Shown: one piece after another, positions 9,771 through 20,980 of the stretch
Position numbering within the stretch: position 1 is the stretch's first letter
How the letters are laid out: each line of letters opens with the position of its first letter
The notes under the pieces: generated by a model
Told to the model about the DNA's origin: nothing
Seen by the model: only the letters and a program-made list of their open reading frames with translations
The model's database searches: none
Assembly (NCBI RefSeq): GCF_026262505.1
Contig: NC_067203.1
Coordinates: forward strand, 14,148,392-14,212,391
From: Trichomonas vaginalis G3
Taxonomy: Eukaryota > Parabasalia > Trichomonadida > Trichomonadidae
Length of the DNA stretch: 64,000 bases
Reading direction: 5' to 3'
Translations under genes and position numbers: made by a program

Positions 9771-11799
9771 ATCAAACTCGATGAATGATTATAGACAAAT
9801 TTCTTTCAATTGATTGAGACCAAACTGGCCACAAATTGAGAGCAAATTCGCCTCTGTTTTTTTATGAAAATAATAATGTATATATGATAATAAGTATATG
9901 GCCGACAGACATGGAAAGTGACAGGGTCATTGTTTTGAATGGCAAATTGAATTTCGGCCACGATCATTTCTTTGTAATTATGTGAACATTAAAATTATGA
10001 AACTTTATTGATAGAAAACGATGGAAAAATTCAGAAAAAATCACGGTTTCTTAATCAAAATCAAAACGATAAGAAAAATTCGATAATTAACTCCATTCAT
10101 GATGCATATCAAAATTTACCCAATTGATTTTTGAATTATTTTAATCGTTCGAAATTGAGTTTGGAATTTGTTATAGTATATTTTATTAACTCTATAATAT
10201 CATCATTATTTATTGGCCAATTATTTTTTTAATTCAAAAATTCATTGTTCGACATTGGCCAAATGTTTTGATCAAATTATTTTTGAATCTGATTTTAATA
10301 AATAATTCCGACGAACATTATTATTTTTTTGAAATAAATTCAAAACTAATAAAGTTGCTTATATTTCGATATTGAATTATAGCTATCAATTTAAACATTT
10401 TTAAATTTATTCAACGTTTGCCTATTAAAAAATATTATCCTTCAAAACAAATTAGAAAAATAGCTTTATCTATGCTAATGCAAATGCAATATACTAAAAT
10501 TACTCCAAAATAAAATTTTCAATTATTTTTGACAGCGACCAGACATTTTGAATTTATATTAGTTCATATCGATTTTTATTTCGTTCCATACTACATTCAT
10601 ATAATAAATCCAATTTTACCAATTCTCAATGATGTTTTCTATTTGAATATTTTTTGAATGAATTTTTCTCCAAACTGGCAAATATCTTTTTGAACAATTA
10701 TTCTTTTTCTTTAAAAGCATTTATCAATGCTTCTTCCATCGATGCATAAATTCCAATTTTGATTCAAACCCCTTAGATTTTATTTTTTGAATAAAACAAT
10801 AAATTTGATGCATCGTTTTCCTAATTTACTAATCATACTAACATATATTCGATGCGCATTTAAGAAATGCAATTTTGGCACCCATATTCCAATGGCAAAT
10901 AATCTCTTATTCGAAAAACTTATAGTTATCTCTAGTTGACCTTCTCATTATATAAATAACAAATTTTGCATTACAAATTAAATAGTTATAAAGTCAGAAT
11001 ATCAATCTTTTGGCTATTGATAATCGTTTTCATTTCATCTTTCTTGATTTGAGAAATATTTCATTCAGAGGATAATTAACTCCTGATACATGTTCTGAAT
11101 CTACAATTAAATCCATTATCCACATTATTTTAAAATTAAGCAAAGTGAAGTGGAGTTTATCCAAGTGAATTCATTCCATATCGAAAAAGATCCAAAGATT
11201 CTCATTCAGCAATCATCGTCTCAGAAATTAAAGCACATTTCACATTTCGAACATTGGAAAACATATATAAATTTTGTGAAATCACTAAATTTCACCTTAA
11301 TTTTTATTAAATAGATCCAAAAACAATGAAAATGAATGTATTTATGAATTTCTACTCATTTGATCTAAAACGAAAGAGAAAATACACGAAATAACCAAGT
11401 TTTTGATCAATTTGATTTCCGAAATCTTGATTTATTTTTTCGGACTGAAATATTATCGATTATTATTATATTGGACTGATTCATTCTTAAAGTAAAAGAG
11501 GAAACAAAGAAAAGGGGATCATGGTATTTCCATTTCATTTCCTTTTTATATAGCTAATCTATCCATGATACATAATATTGTTTGAGTCAAAAAAGTTAAT
11601 AAAGAAACAGAGAAAAGAGATTCACTTTGTGTTATGAAAGCCTCACAAACTAATATTATAAAGAAACAAATGAAAAATTATGTTTATGAATATTTTAGTC
11701 ATTCATAAACTAAATAGAGAAACGAAGAAAAGAGATTCACTTTAAAAAAATTTGTACTTTTTTTAATCACAAACAAAAATATCACAAAACAATTAATAA
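9771..11799. other. AT-rich intergenic region upstream of the Myb gene
   Basis: No gene is supported. At 11490-11740 there are three imperfect copies of a purine-rich motif (AGAAACGAAGAAAAGAGATT-like, the last two followed by CACTTT) spaced about 105-115 bp apart. This is just beyond the 3' end of the Vps8-like gene. Confidence 0.45.
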
Positions 11800-14700
11800 T
11801 TACTTTGGAATATTCAACTGGAATAGAGTACCAATAGAAGTTACATCAGGTTTAGCATAAGTAGCTCTTTCTCCATCCAATTCCTGAACGTGTGCAAACA
11901 TCAAAGAAGAACTTGAATATTCACATTCTACGTAATCAGAATACTGAGGTTTAATTTTCATGTTGAACATTCTCATCATTCTATTTATGTTTCTTCCAGA
12001 ATTAACATCAGTACTCACGACATCTTCCTGCAAATTGTTGTTTCCTGATCCAGAACAGACAGTGCAATACTCGTGATATCCGCATTTCGTGTTTTCATGA
12101 AGACAATGTCCGCATGGAAAAACTTTGAAGGGACTATACGCTTTAAGAAGAGGTTCATGACATATAGCACAAACAGGTTCTCCACTAAATAATCCACCCA
12201 TCCTTTTATTGTCACTTTTTTCAATCAATTTCAAACAGTCGTCAATTAGAATTTCCTCGACAACTTCATTCAGTTTCGTCTGGTAATTCAATGATTGGAA
12301 GATATATGACAATGCAGAATGATAAATATGTCTTGGTAATGCACTGAAGAAAAGTGACAAAATTTTGAACGTTATTTCTGAACCAATAATTGAGAGACTT
12401 TGTAAACAAAAGTAAGAGAAAATCAATGTCAAAGTAACCGCTTTTTTGTCACTTTCCTTCATTTTAGAAGCCAAATATAGAGGGAATTGGAAACTTTTGA
12501 AGACTTTCTGCCATCTCTGTATGTTATTTTCTTCTTTTGATAGTTCTGACAACAGGGAAACAGCAATTGTCACTGCTTGCATTTGTCTGTTTACTACTGA
12601 TGAATCAGACAATTCGTCGATTGATTTGCAACCATCGAAAACAGGAATTTCGAGGAGATCCAAGAGAGAAGACTCTATTTCGGAACCGATTAATTCAACA
12701 GCTTCATTATAAGAAGAGTTATGTATTTGTAGACGTATTTCGCAATCGATTCTTCCCCATTTCTTTGCTATTTTCAGAGATTTCTCGAGATCGATTGAAA
12801 ACTCTTTTTCTGCATCGATTTCGAGTCTGTTTTTCAAGAAATGAACAGCTTCTTGTGGAGAATACTCGCAGAGCATGTCCAAGTACTTGATATTCAAGTC
12901 TTTGTCGAAAGCAATGTCGCCGACAACATCATCCAAACCTCTTAAAAACACAAAAAGTGTTTGTCGCTCGAGAGTTTTGATGAAATATTCCAAATCTTCT
13001 TTGAAATACTTGTAAATCACACGACATGTTTGCTGTGCATCGACAACAAGTAACCCTGAAATGTTCTCGATAATGGATGTTCTCAACTCATCGTGATCCT
13101 CTAAATGTGCATTTATGAAGTCAAAAACTGTCACTTTTTTGTCAGATGAATTTACAAAACTTCCAACGATTACTGAATAGTTTTTAGACTGCATGAACTT
13201 GTCCAATGCGATATTGACGAATCCACGTGATTGGCAGAGTTCCTGGAGAGAGTTGAGAGGAATTAAAGTTGGAAAACGATCAAGAATTTTCGAAAGTAAA
13301 AATTCTGTGGAATTTTCGTTTTCTGAAGACACAGAAATGTATTTGATCACATGCTTGAGTGCAGCAGTGGTCGGAATAAGTGTCTTGTCACGTTCGTAGT
13401 AAGGAATAATAGAAGAAAGCATCGGTTTCGCGATTTCGAAATTATATTTCTCCAAAACACGAAGGAAAGTGTCAATTACAGGGGCATAGCCAAGTTCCTT
13501 TTCTTCTGATACAGGAATCGGACAAACTGAAAGAATCGAAGAAATATATTTCGGACTATCTTCTAAACTTGAGTTAAAAAGGGTCTGTAGGCGACCAAAA
13601 GACCCATCATTGCCTGGATATAACAACCAGAGTGATACTGATCGCTTGGCGGCTTTGTTGTAAAGATTTTGATTTTCATCCAAAAAAACTTCACGACAAT
13701 AGTCAATTAAACGGTTGTTCTTGTGGTATAACTCACATGGGGATACGAAATCATCGAAATATTCTGTGAAAAGCCGCTTTTGGAACTTAATTAAGTTATA
13801 TTTCAAAGCAACTTTGAATATTTCGACTGTATAAGCTGGATCCAGCTTTGGAGTGAGTAGTTCTTCCTCGGCGAAGTCAATCATTTCAGAGGATTGTGCT
13901 AATTTCAGAAATTGTTCAATAAATGCCGGAGTTAGCAACGATGAGACCTGTTTTACTGTTGATCGTAGTGTTCCTATATAGAAATCCATACCTTTGCCAA
14001 CAGCTGTGAACAGATCTGCCGCTTGTTCGAGAATCGAAGTCATTTTGAGGGAAGCAACATTAGCAACTGCAGAAGCAACAGCGTCGTCGATCTCTTCATC
14101 GGTTCCATTCAACAGATAGTGCTTAAGGAACTGTAAAACGACAAAAGATGTGATATCTCTTAATTGTCTTCTGCATTCTGTTGGGTTTTTCGGAAGTCCG
14201 ACTAGATCTTTAGCCAGTCCTGCATCTATTTCTATCAACAGGCGGAAGGCTTCTGCGAAATTCAGCGAGTTTACTAAAGTTTTTATTTTTCCTCGCCAAT
14301 CTAGGAAATCTACGAGTAAGCAGCCAAACCGTTGGACCAAAATCATCTTATCGTCGTATGGCTGGATGTAGCTGGAACTGACAGAAGACTGATATAAATC
14401 ATTTGCAGGGATTTGTTGGGCAATCTTACCATCAAATGAGACAATGGTAAGCTCCCCACCATCTGTAATACATACGAAGAGTCCGGATGCAAGGAATTCG
14501 CTAATTACGATAGTTCCGGAATTTAATTTGTGAGAACAGATCTGTGTGAACTTCTTTGGACCTGTAAAGCAGAGTAGAGTAAATTGGCTTTGTGTAGAAA
14601 CAGTAAGAACAATCTTTTCTTCATCAAAATAGTGATCAATCGAAATTTCGTCTTCATACTTTGAAGATTTGGCTGTAACGGCAAGAGTATCGCCGTTATA

Positions 14701-15252
14701 TATCATGTAGCTCGTTTTCCATGAGATAAATACTGCATTGAATGGATATCCTTGCTTCATTGTGATGATATTTGTTAATTCTTCATCTCCTTGTATTAAA
14801 AATGTTTCCGAAATTGCGAAATAGCCCATTAATTGGCGTATTTGGATTTTACTGACTCTGCCTGACTCATCTCCTAAGAAAATTTCATTTGGAGTCCATC
14901 CGTAGTGTAAACATACGATTTTCTTATTGAATCCTGTTGAAAAATTTTTAACAATCTTAAAATCCATAATAGACCAAATCGAAATGCTTCCGTTTTCGTG
15001 CCCTGTGATTACATATTTACAATCGCGTGATATATCAATTGCGGATAAAGGAGATGACGGAACATTCTCTAATTTGAAGTCTCTGCATATTTCTGTGTTC
15101 GTATTGTAGATAAATGGCACTGGAATATCCGAAATGAAAGCTAACATTGTACCAGAACGCGCACAACACTTCAAATCGTTTATTCCAACTGCTTTGATGT
15201 GATCTTTAATCGCAGGCAATGGCTGAATCTTGTAATAATCAAGACTCTGCAT
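11800..15252 (-). CDS. Vps8-like CORVET subunit (beta-propeller, alpha-solenoid, C-terminal RING)
   Basis: Predicted 1150 residues from the first ATG; the frame opens 9 codons earlier on TTG, which I discount. The first ~330 residues are a WD-type propeller (SAIDISRDCKYVITGHENGSISIWSI and GDESGRVSKI are the clearest blades). A long helical solenoid follows. Near 1030-1080 is a RING-H2-type finger: CAICHEPL ... FPCGHCLHENTKC ... YCTVCSG. This order and length fit Vps8, the CORVET tether subunit that works with Rab5-type GTPases on endosomes. Vps41, Vps11 and Vps18 share the architecture but the N-terminal blades look most like Vps8. The stop is TAAT. Confidence 0.68.
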   Translation of the reverse strand: MQSLDYYKIQPLPAIKDHIKAVGINDLKCCARSGTMLAFISDIPVPFIYNTNTEICRDFKLENVPSSPLSAIDISRDCKYVITGHENGSISIWSIMDFKIVKNFSTGFNKKIVCLHYGWTPNEIFLGDESGRVSKIQIRQLMGYFAISETFLIQGDEELTNIITMKQGYPFNAVFISWKTSYMIYNGDTLAVTAKSSKYEDEISIDHYFDEEKIVLTVSTQSQFTLLCFTGPKKFTQICSHKLNSGTIVISEFLASGLFVCITDGGELTIVSFDGKIAQQIPANDLYQSSVSSSYIQPYDDKMILVQRFGCLLVDFLDWRGKIKTLVNSLNFAEAFRLLIEIDAGLAKDLVGLPKNPTECRRQLRDITSFVVLQFLKHYLLNGTDEEIDDAVASAVANVASLKMTSILEQAADLFTAVGKGMDFYIGTLRSTVKQVSSLLTPAFIEQFLKLAQSSEMIDFAEEELLTPKLDPAYTVEIFKVALKYNLIKFQKRLFTEYFDDFVSPCELYHKNNRLIDYCREVFLDENQNLYNKAAKRSVSLWLLYPGNDGSFGRLQTLFNSSLEDSPKYISSILSVCPIPVSEEKELGYAPVIDTFLRVLEKYNFEIAKPMLSSIIPYYERDKTLIPTTAALKHVIKYISVSSENENSTEFLLSKILDRFPTLIPLNSLQELCQSRGFVNIALDKFMQSKNYSVIVGSFVNSSDKKVTVFDFINAHLEDHDELRTSIIENISGLLVVDAQQTCRVIYKYFKEDLEYFIKTLERQTLFVFLRGLDDVVGDIAFDKDLNIKYLDMLCEYSPQEAVHFLKNRLEIDAEKEFSIDLEKSLKIAKKWGRIDCEIRLQIHNSSYNEAVELIGSEIESSLLDLLEIPVFDGCKSIDELSDSSVVNRQMQAVTIAVSLLSELSKEENNIQRWQKVFKSFQFPLYLASKMKESDKKAVTLTLIFSYFCLQSLSIIGSEITFKILSLFFSALPRHIYHSALSYIFQSLNYQTKLNEVVEEILIDDCLKLIEKSDNKRMGGLFSGEPVCAICHEPLLKAYSPFKVFPCGHCLHENTKCGYHEYCTVCSGSGNNNLQEDVVSTDVNSGRNINRMMRMFNMKIKPQYSDYVECEYSSSSLMFAHVQELDGERATYAKPDVTSIGTLFQLNIPK

Positions 15253-15755
15253 TTTCCTTGCGATATCGTATTTTGACAAATGTAAATTATTTACATGTCA
15301 GATAAATTTATGAGATTTTTCTAGGTTTGAGTGATAAACATTCTATCTATAGGGTATTTGAGCCATAAACATTCATTTCATATGTATATTATGGTGGAAT
15401 ATGAAGAATAATGAACTAATTCTATATAATAAAGATGATTTATAATATTATTTAGAGTTTTTTATCTTTATCATATCAGAAAATAATCAATTTGGCATAA
15501 GTAATACTAAGAATGTAGTGATAACATCATAAATGTCATATTTCAATCAAAATTTTATCCGTTATTGGACAAAATACTGTCAACTAATAATAAAATCATA
15601 TTATTTAGTTCTAAAAATGACAATGGAATGTAGATTGAAAGGCTAATAATCAAAACGAAGTATTTTATTTGTGATAATGACATAAAAAGATATGGTAATA
15701 TAACAAGAAGTAAAATTATATCATAAATAATTCTATGGATAAGGTTGCAGCTCCT
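15253..15755. other. Intergenic spacer
   Basis: AT-rich spacer between the Vps8-like start and the 3' end of the spliced gene. I see nothing else in it. Confidence 0.5.
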
Positions 15756-16631
15756 TTACGAGATGCTGTTATCATACTCTTTTGTCATTGAGAACCGATT
15801 TTCTGAATCGTAGAACAAAAGGATGGAGATGTCATCAACATCCTTAATGTCTGGGTTCTTTGCTAGCTCGGGGCGGTTCTGACGGTAAACTTGCATAAAT
15901 TTATGTCTAGGAAGGTTTCCTTGCTTATGGAACAGGCCTCCATTAGTTTGGGTGATTCCAAGGAGCTTGGCAAACACATTGCCGTTAACTTTGAAAACAT
16001 CATTCGAAACCCATTTAACACCAGTGTATTGATAAGCATCTGGGAACGCCTTAGTGATAAGGAGCGCATGATATAATTTCACCGGGAAAAGTCTATCTGT
16101 TCCATTTCTCTTTTTGAAGAAATTATCACAAAGATATCTAAGAGAGTGTAAATCAGAAGTCCATTTCTCGCGCGGTATGAAATGTAATTCTATTCTGTGT
16201 GTTAGTTGTTCTAGTTAAAAAACTTGCTTTGAGTCTTTTAAATTTTCCTCAAAAAAGATAAAAAAACTCAAAGACAAGTTAAAAAAATGTACATACGGGT
16301 TAATACAGTTAGCATTAGGATCAAAACTGCCTTGCACAGGAGATTCTGGGAATGGCTCTGATGGCTCCAAGAGAGGAATTGATGGAGACAACTGCTTTTG
16401 GAAATTTACAATTGGCATTTTGAAATTACGAAGCTCTGGGCATGTTGTAAATATATCTGGGAATTTTTTAGGTGGCTCCTTTTTAATTGCAGGGTGGGGC
16501 AGAACAAATGAACCTGAAATTTGCCTAATTGGTGCATTAAGAAGTTGCCTGTTAGGAAGTTGGAAATTTGGAATGGCTGGATGCCCAATCGGGCCTCCTC
16601 CGATTGCCATGAAGTGCCTCTTTTCCGCCAT
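15756..16631 (-). CDS. Spliced gene (two exons): possible winged-helix initiator-binding-type protein
   Basis: Exon 1 is 16631-16297 and exon 2 is 16194-15756. Joining them gives 774 nt, an uninterrupted 257-residue frame, and the last codon of exon 1 (CC|A, proline) is split. Exon 1 codes for a Pro-rich, low-complexity N-terminal half. Exon 2 codes for a compact globular domain (PREKWTSDLHSL ... LFPVKLYHALLI ... GVKWVSNDVFKVNGNVFAKLLGI). The spacing of Trp and helices resembles the winged-helix initiator-binding domain of trichomonad IBP39-type proteins; that resemblance is from memory and weak. An ATG 45 nt further upstream (ending at 16676) is an alternative start. The stop is in TAAA. Without splicing the second half has no ATG, so a gene call that ignores the intron would lose it. 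Confidence 0.75.
16195..16296 (-). other. 102-nt spliceosomal intron
   Basis: On the minus strand the intron starts GTATGT (16296-16291) and ends ACTAACACACAG (16206-16195). These match the known Trichomonas vaginalis 5' splice site and fused branch-point/3' splice site. Removing it restores a single reading frame. It is the only intron I find in the window. Confidence 0.9.
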
Positions 16632-18076
16632 TAACAAAAAATATAGGAGCCTATTTAAAAAATTCAAGCCCGGCATTCAATTTTCAATACCCCTAATTTT
16701 TTCAATTCGACAGGGTGATGAATTTATACATTGCATTTGATGCAACCATTCCCTCATTCATTATTTTATAAAAATATTTTTTAGGGGCTTTTTACACATT
16801 TATTACTAAATGCGAAAAAGGTTCAAGGAACATAACCCACTATAGTAGTAGTATTTACTGTTCGACTCCAAGTCATTACATTCTTGAAATTGGCAAGGAT
16901 CTTCTGTTATTTAATTTTTGGAAGAAAGTGTCAACCCGCGGCAATGTGTAAACCATTCAATTCCGTTGTACAGTTCAATAAAAAATTCTTTGACTATCAC
17001 AGCAATACGTCCAAATAAAATCTTTAAATGGTAGCTATTATATCTACTTTTGGTTACAATCACTAAACAGAAATCCATTATGTTTCTGATAAGCAATTTT
17101 TGGAAAATTGATGATTGCCCACTTTCAAAATACGTTATTGATGAAATCTGTTTTCGGGAAATCAAACTATGACTGTTGTACAATTATTATTCTGATTATC
17201 AACTTGATCAACAGCAAATTTGAATTTGGCCTAATAAATAACCATCGATAACACTATACGTAAATTATTCCAAACAGATATAGTTTACAAAATACATCTT
17301 TTTTCATCATTATGGAAATCATACTCAAAAATTTCCAAATGACGGAAATCAAAAACTTGTTTTTAATATATTTTCAAGATATTTTAAGCTTTATTTTCGA
17401 GAGTATGCATTATTCCATCAGAAATATTCTAGGTCACCGTAGTTTTATCATTCTTGATTAAAAATCCGTCTATATACCTTCAAAAAGCCAAACTTAGCAA
17501 TAACTTTGAACTTGAAAAACTATTTATGAATCCAATATGCATAAATTTATCAATATAAAATATATATTTTTTAATCCATCTATAAAGCAATGAATTGTTT
17601 ATATATGTGATAAACTAATCAGTGCTATTTACAAAGGATTCATTGAGGACCTCTCAATTTAGATTTTGTGATTGCATTATGCCATATCAATGCAAAGGAG
17701 GTTTCAAATCATAAAACATTCATTTACCGAGACATGGTATTATTATTCTTAAGCTCCAAAAAATAAGAAACGTTGAGTGGACTTTTTTTGATATCCCCAC
17801 AAAAGAAGGTAAACTATAAAACTCAGTTCACTTTTTTAGAATTGATTAAAAATTCGATTTCTCTCTTTATTACAATAAAAAGTGGTAAATTTACAAAAAA
17901 TCACAATTGCTGACAAACATTAAAAGCTCAATGTAAAAATAAGCTAGAAAACATATTTTAAAGTTGTCAACCAAACAGTTCAAGTTTTAAACTTTTTGTA
18001 TGTGTTAACAATTTCCACAAATACCACAAACAAAATTTCAATATTATAAAAAATCCAAAAACATTCATTATTCAAC
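16632..18076. other. Intergenic region
   Basis: AT-rich with no recognisable gene. A 90-codon open frame on the minus strand (16911-17183) has no domain that I know and is not called. The last ~80 bases before 18077 are A/T-rich leader. Confidence 0.45.
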
Positions 18077-20202
18077 ATGACTGATATCATCACTAAAACC
18101 ATTGCTAAAGTAGCTGCATTTCAGCAAATGCATGGTGCAAATCCAATTAGAGTATTCATTAATGATCATATGTATAATACTTTTACTAACATTGCAGGGG
18201 CGATTTTCAATTTTGTGAAAGATCAATATCTTTTAAATAAATGCCAGGAAGAAATAAGATTCAAAGCTCAAGTAAAAGAATCAAAAACATATATAGTTCT
18301 TGAAGAGATTTTTCAATTACAAATACCTAAAAATATAAAAGATAGTGTTGTCCTTGACTTCCTGGAGCTTGGAAAGAAATTAAAAAGCGATTTGCTGATG
18401 TCTATTTATATTGATAGATTCGAAAAAAGAGAACTCACTTTAGAAAACATACATAGAACGATCAAATTCAGTAAGTACATTGGATATGACAGCAAGATAT
18501 TTGCCTTTATATGCCAAAAGATTAATTCTATTGATACAGATGACCTCAGAGATTCTGTTATTGTGGCAGGCTTTGATTTTGCAGAACGATTAATGACTCA
18601 TTTCAAATATTGTAACATTAGTTCAAATGATTTAATATTTTCTATTGTCAATAAAGACCATTCATTTATTGATATTCTATCTAATCTCAATGCCAAATAC
18701 ATTGAAATTGAAGATATTTATGAATCGCTCAAGACATTTTCAATAATAGATGACAAAGATTTAAAGAAAAATATTCAATCATTAATTATCACAAAATTCA
18801 AGACATTTCAAGATGGAATTGAAGATAAGGAACAAGAAATTAAAGAATTAAAAGACAAAATTACAACGTTACAAGAAAAATATACTACAACATTCAATGA
18901 TTTAACTAATCTTAAAGTGGAAAATATGCAACTTAAAGAAGATAACTCAAAACAAAGTGATGAAATAACAAAATTGAGGAGAAGAAATAATCATTTATGC
19001 ATAGAAAAAAAGAGCATTGGTGATGAACTGGCTAATATGAGAATTGAAAAAAAGCAACTTTTAAAGGATTGTTCAATTCTAAAAGAAAAAATTGAAAAGT
19101 TGAAAATTGAAAAAGAACAACTAAAAAATATTAACTCAAGTCAGAGCGATGAAATAACAAAATTGAAGAGAGAAAATATACAACTAAGCTTGGAAAAAAA
19201 GAGCATTGATGATGAATTGGCTAATATGAGAGCTGAAACAACACAACTCAAAAATTTTAACTCAAATCATAAAGAAAAAATAGAAAAATTGAAAAAAGAA
19301 AAAGAGCAACTCAAAAATGATAACACATGCCAATGCAATGAAATAACAAAATTGAGGAGAGAAAATACACAGATTAGCTTGGAAAACGCAAACATAAAGG
19401 ATAAATTAATAAGAAGAGAAAAAGATAATATCAAGATTCAGAAAAAAGGAAAGAAATTGCAAAAATTCAATCGGATAAAACAGAATTAATTAAGAAAATT
19501 AGCAGTTTGGAGAAATCAAATAGTTTAAATGAAGGAAAAAGTAAAAGCTTAGAGATTGAAAACAAAAAACTTCAAAAAGATATTAGAGAATTAAGAGATT
19601 TAACATACCTTATAACAAAATATGCATTAATGTTAAAAAAGTTAAAAAACCAAAATCTTATTGATCTCATTGGTCGACATTTACCTAAAATAATAGAAAT
19701 TAATAATATGGCATTAGATGAATCAAAATTTGATGATGTTTATAATCTGATTAAAGAAGCTTCAGATCAAAGAGATTTAGCAACAATTCTTTATTATCAT
19801 TCCGAACTTTCCTCAACTTTACAGCCAAAAATGGGAAATCATAGTATTTATTTAACATCAGCTTGTAGAGGAAATATCCAACTAACAAAAGATTTTGTAG
19901 AATGTGGAGCAAATATTTATCAATGGGATATTTGTGAAGATACTCTAATCCATATTTTTGCCGAGAATGGATATTGTGATGCCTTAAAATATTTTATGAA
20001 ATATGAACATGATATTAACAAACAAGATAAAGATGGAAACACTCCGCTTCATTTGGCAATTCTGAATGAAGAATATGAAATTTGCAAATATCTATGCAAT
20101 TACTCAGGCATTAATAAGAAGATCAAAAATAATGAGAAAGAAACTCCATTAGATATTGCAAGGCGTCTAAACTTAAATGACATCAAAAAGATGTTAATAT
20201 GA
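18077..20202 (+). CDS. Coiled-coil / ankyrin-repeat protein, interrupted by one frameshift
   Basis: The first frame (18077-19489, 470 codons) encodes an N-terminal globular region of about 240 residues, possibly BTB-like (RVFINDHMYNTFTNIAGAIF). A long coiled coil of repeated heptad blocks (EITKLRRENTQ, EKIEKLKKEKEQLKN) follows. The next frame (open from 19429 to 20202) continues the coiled coil and ends in ankyrin repeats (DGNTPLHLAILNEEYEICKYL, KETPLDIARRLNLNDIKKM). The two frames overlap, and the coil runs on smoothly if the frame changes near the A6 run at 19442-19447. So this is one gene missing about one base: a real mutation or an assembly error. Trichomonads have hundreds of ankyrin/coiled-coil proteins, most without known function; a scaffold role is inferred. 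Confidence 0.7.
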
Positions 20203-20596
20203 AATCGAAGAATTATTTTCCATGTTTTCTCGAAAAATTTCATTTACACAAATATATTTTCATTCGAAATCATTCTTTGATCAATTAACATGTGTTCAGA
20301 TGTATCAATATCATTCATAATCATTTCAAATATATTTACAAATGTAAATATTTACAATTAACCAAAAGCTTAGATCAACAGCTATTTGTTTCTGGTGAAA
20401 TCTAGAAAGACAAAATTTGAATAATCGCATATAATAGTCAAGCAAATTGCTAGTATTTGTCATATAAATATAAAGTCTTTATGTCTATTTTTTTTCTCTC
20501 ATTCATTTAAACTATTATTTATGATAATTGTTAGCATCATATTAGCATATTTCAATAATGTATCAACAACAACAGAACTCAAAAAAAAATTTAATA
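20203..20596. other. Intergenic spacer
   Basis: AT-rich spacer between the ankyrin gene and MITE-like element B, with no gene seen. Confidence 0.45.
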
Positions 20597-20940
20597 GAGG
20601 GTCTGGAAAAACCCCTTGGCACTGGAAAAAACAGTTGGCACGCAGTTTTATGGGAAATTAATAATATAAATATGATGTATATAGAATATATATGTAGAAT
20701 ATATCAAGAGATTATTTGAAAGCTTTTCGCTTACGTTTAAAAATATATTTTTTTGTTGTAAAAAATCTGACAAAAAATTTTTGTATTTCCAGCTGAGTAT
20801 CATTTTTATGGAATCTAAAATTAAATATATAATATGAATTCCATAACAATATGAATACATAACTTTTTTTGCCCTAATTCTGGCTCTTTTATGCTTACCA
20901 ACTGCTTTTTCTTGCCGCCAACCGTTTTTTCTGGACACTC
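20597..20940. mobile_element. MITE-like element B, Tc1/mariner type, TA target duplication
   Basis: 344 bp flanked by TA (20595-20596 and 20941-20942). The left end GAGGGTCTGGAAAAACCCC and the reverse-complemented right end GAGTGTCCAGAAAAAACGG match for about 50 bp, both running on into GTTGGC motifs (CAGTTGGCACGCA versus CAGTTGGTAAGCA). The interior is AT-rich. The one open frame inside starts in the terminal repeat and shows no transposase motifs, so the element is non-autonomous. It lies 40 bp beyond the 3' end of the next gene. Confidence 0.68.
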
Positions 20941-20980
20941 TAATTATATTTACATATATAATTTATATAAACAAATAATT

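Noticed and set aside
16911..17183. 90-codon minus-strand frame
   Set aside because: No recognisable domain, no motif at its start, and composition like the surrounding spacer.
20648..20938. 96-codon minus-strand frame as a transposase
   Set aside because: It starts in the terminal repeat and becomes AT-rich low-complexity sequence with no catalytic motif.
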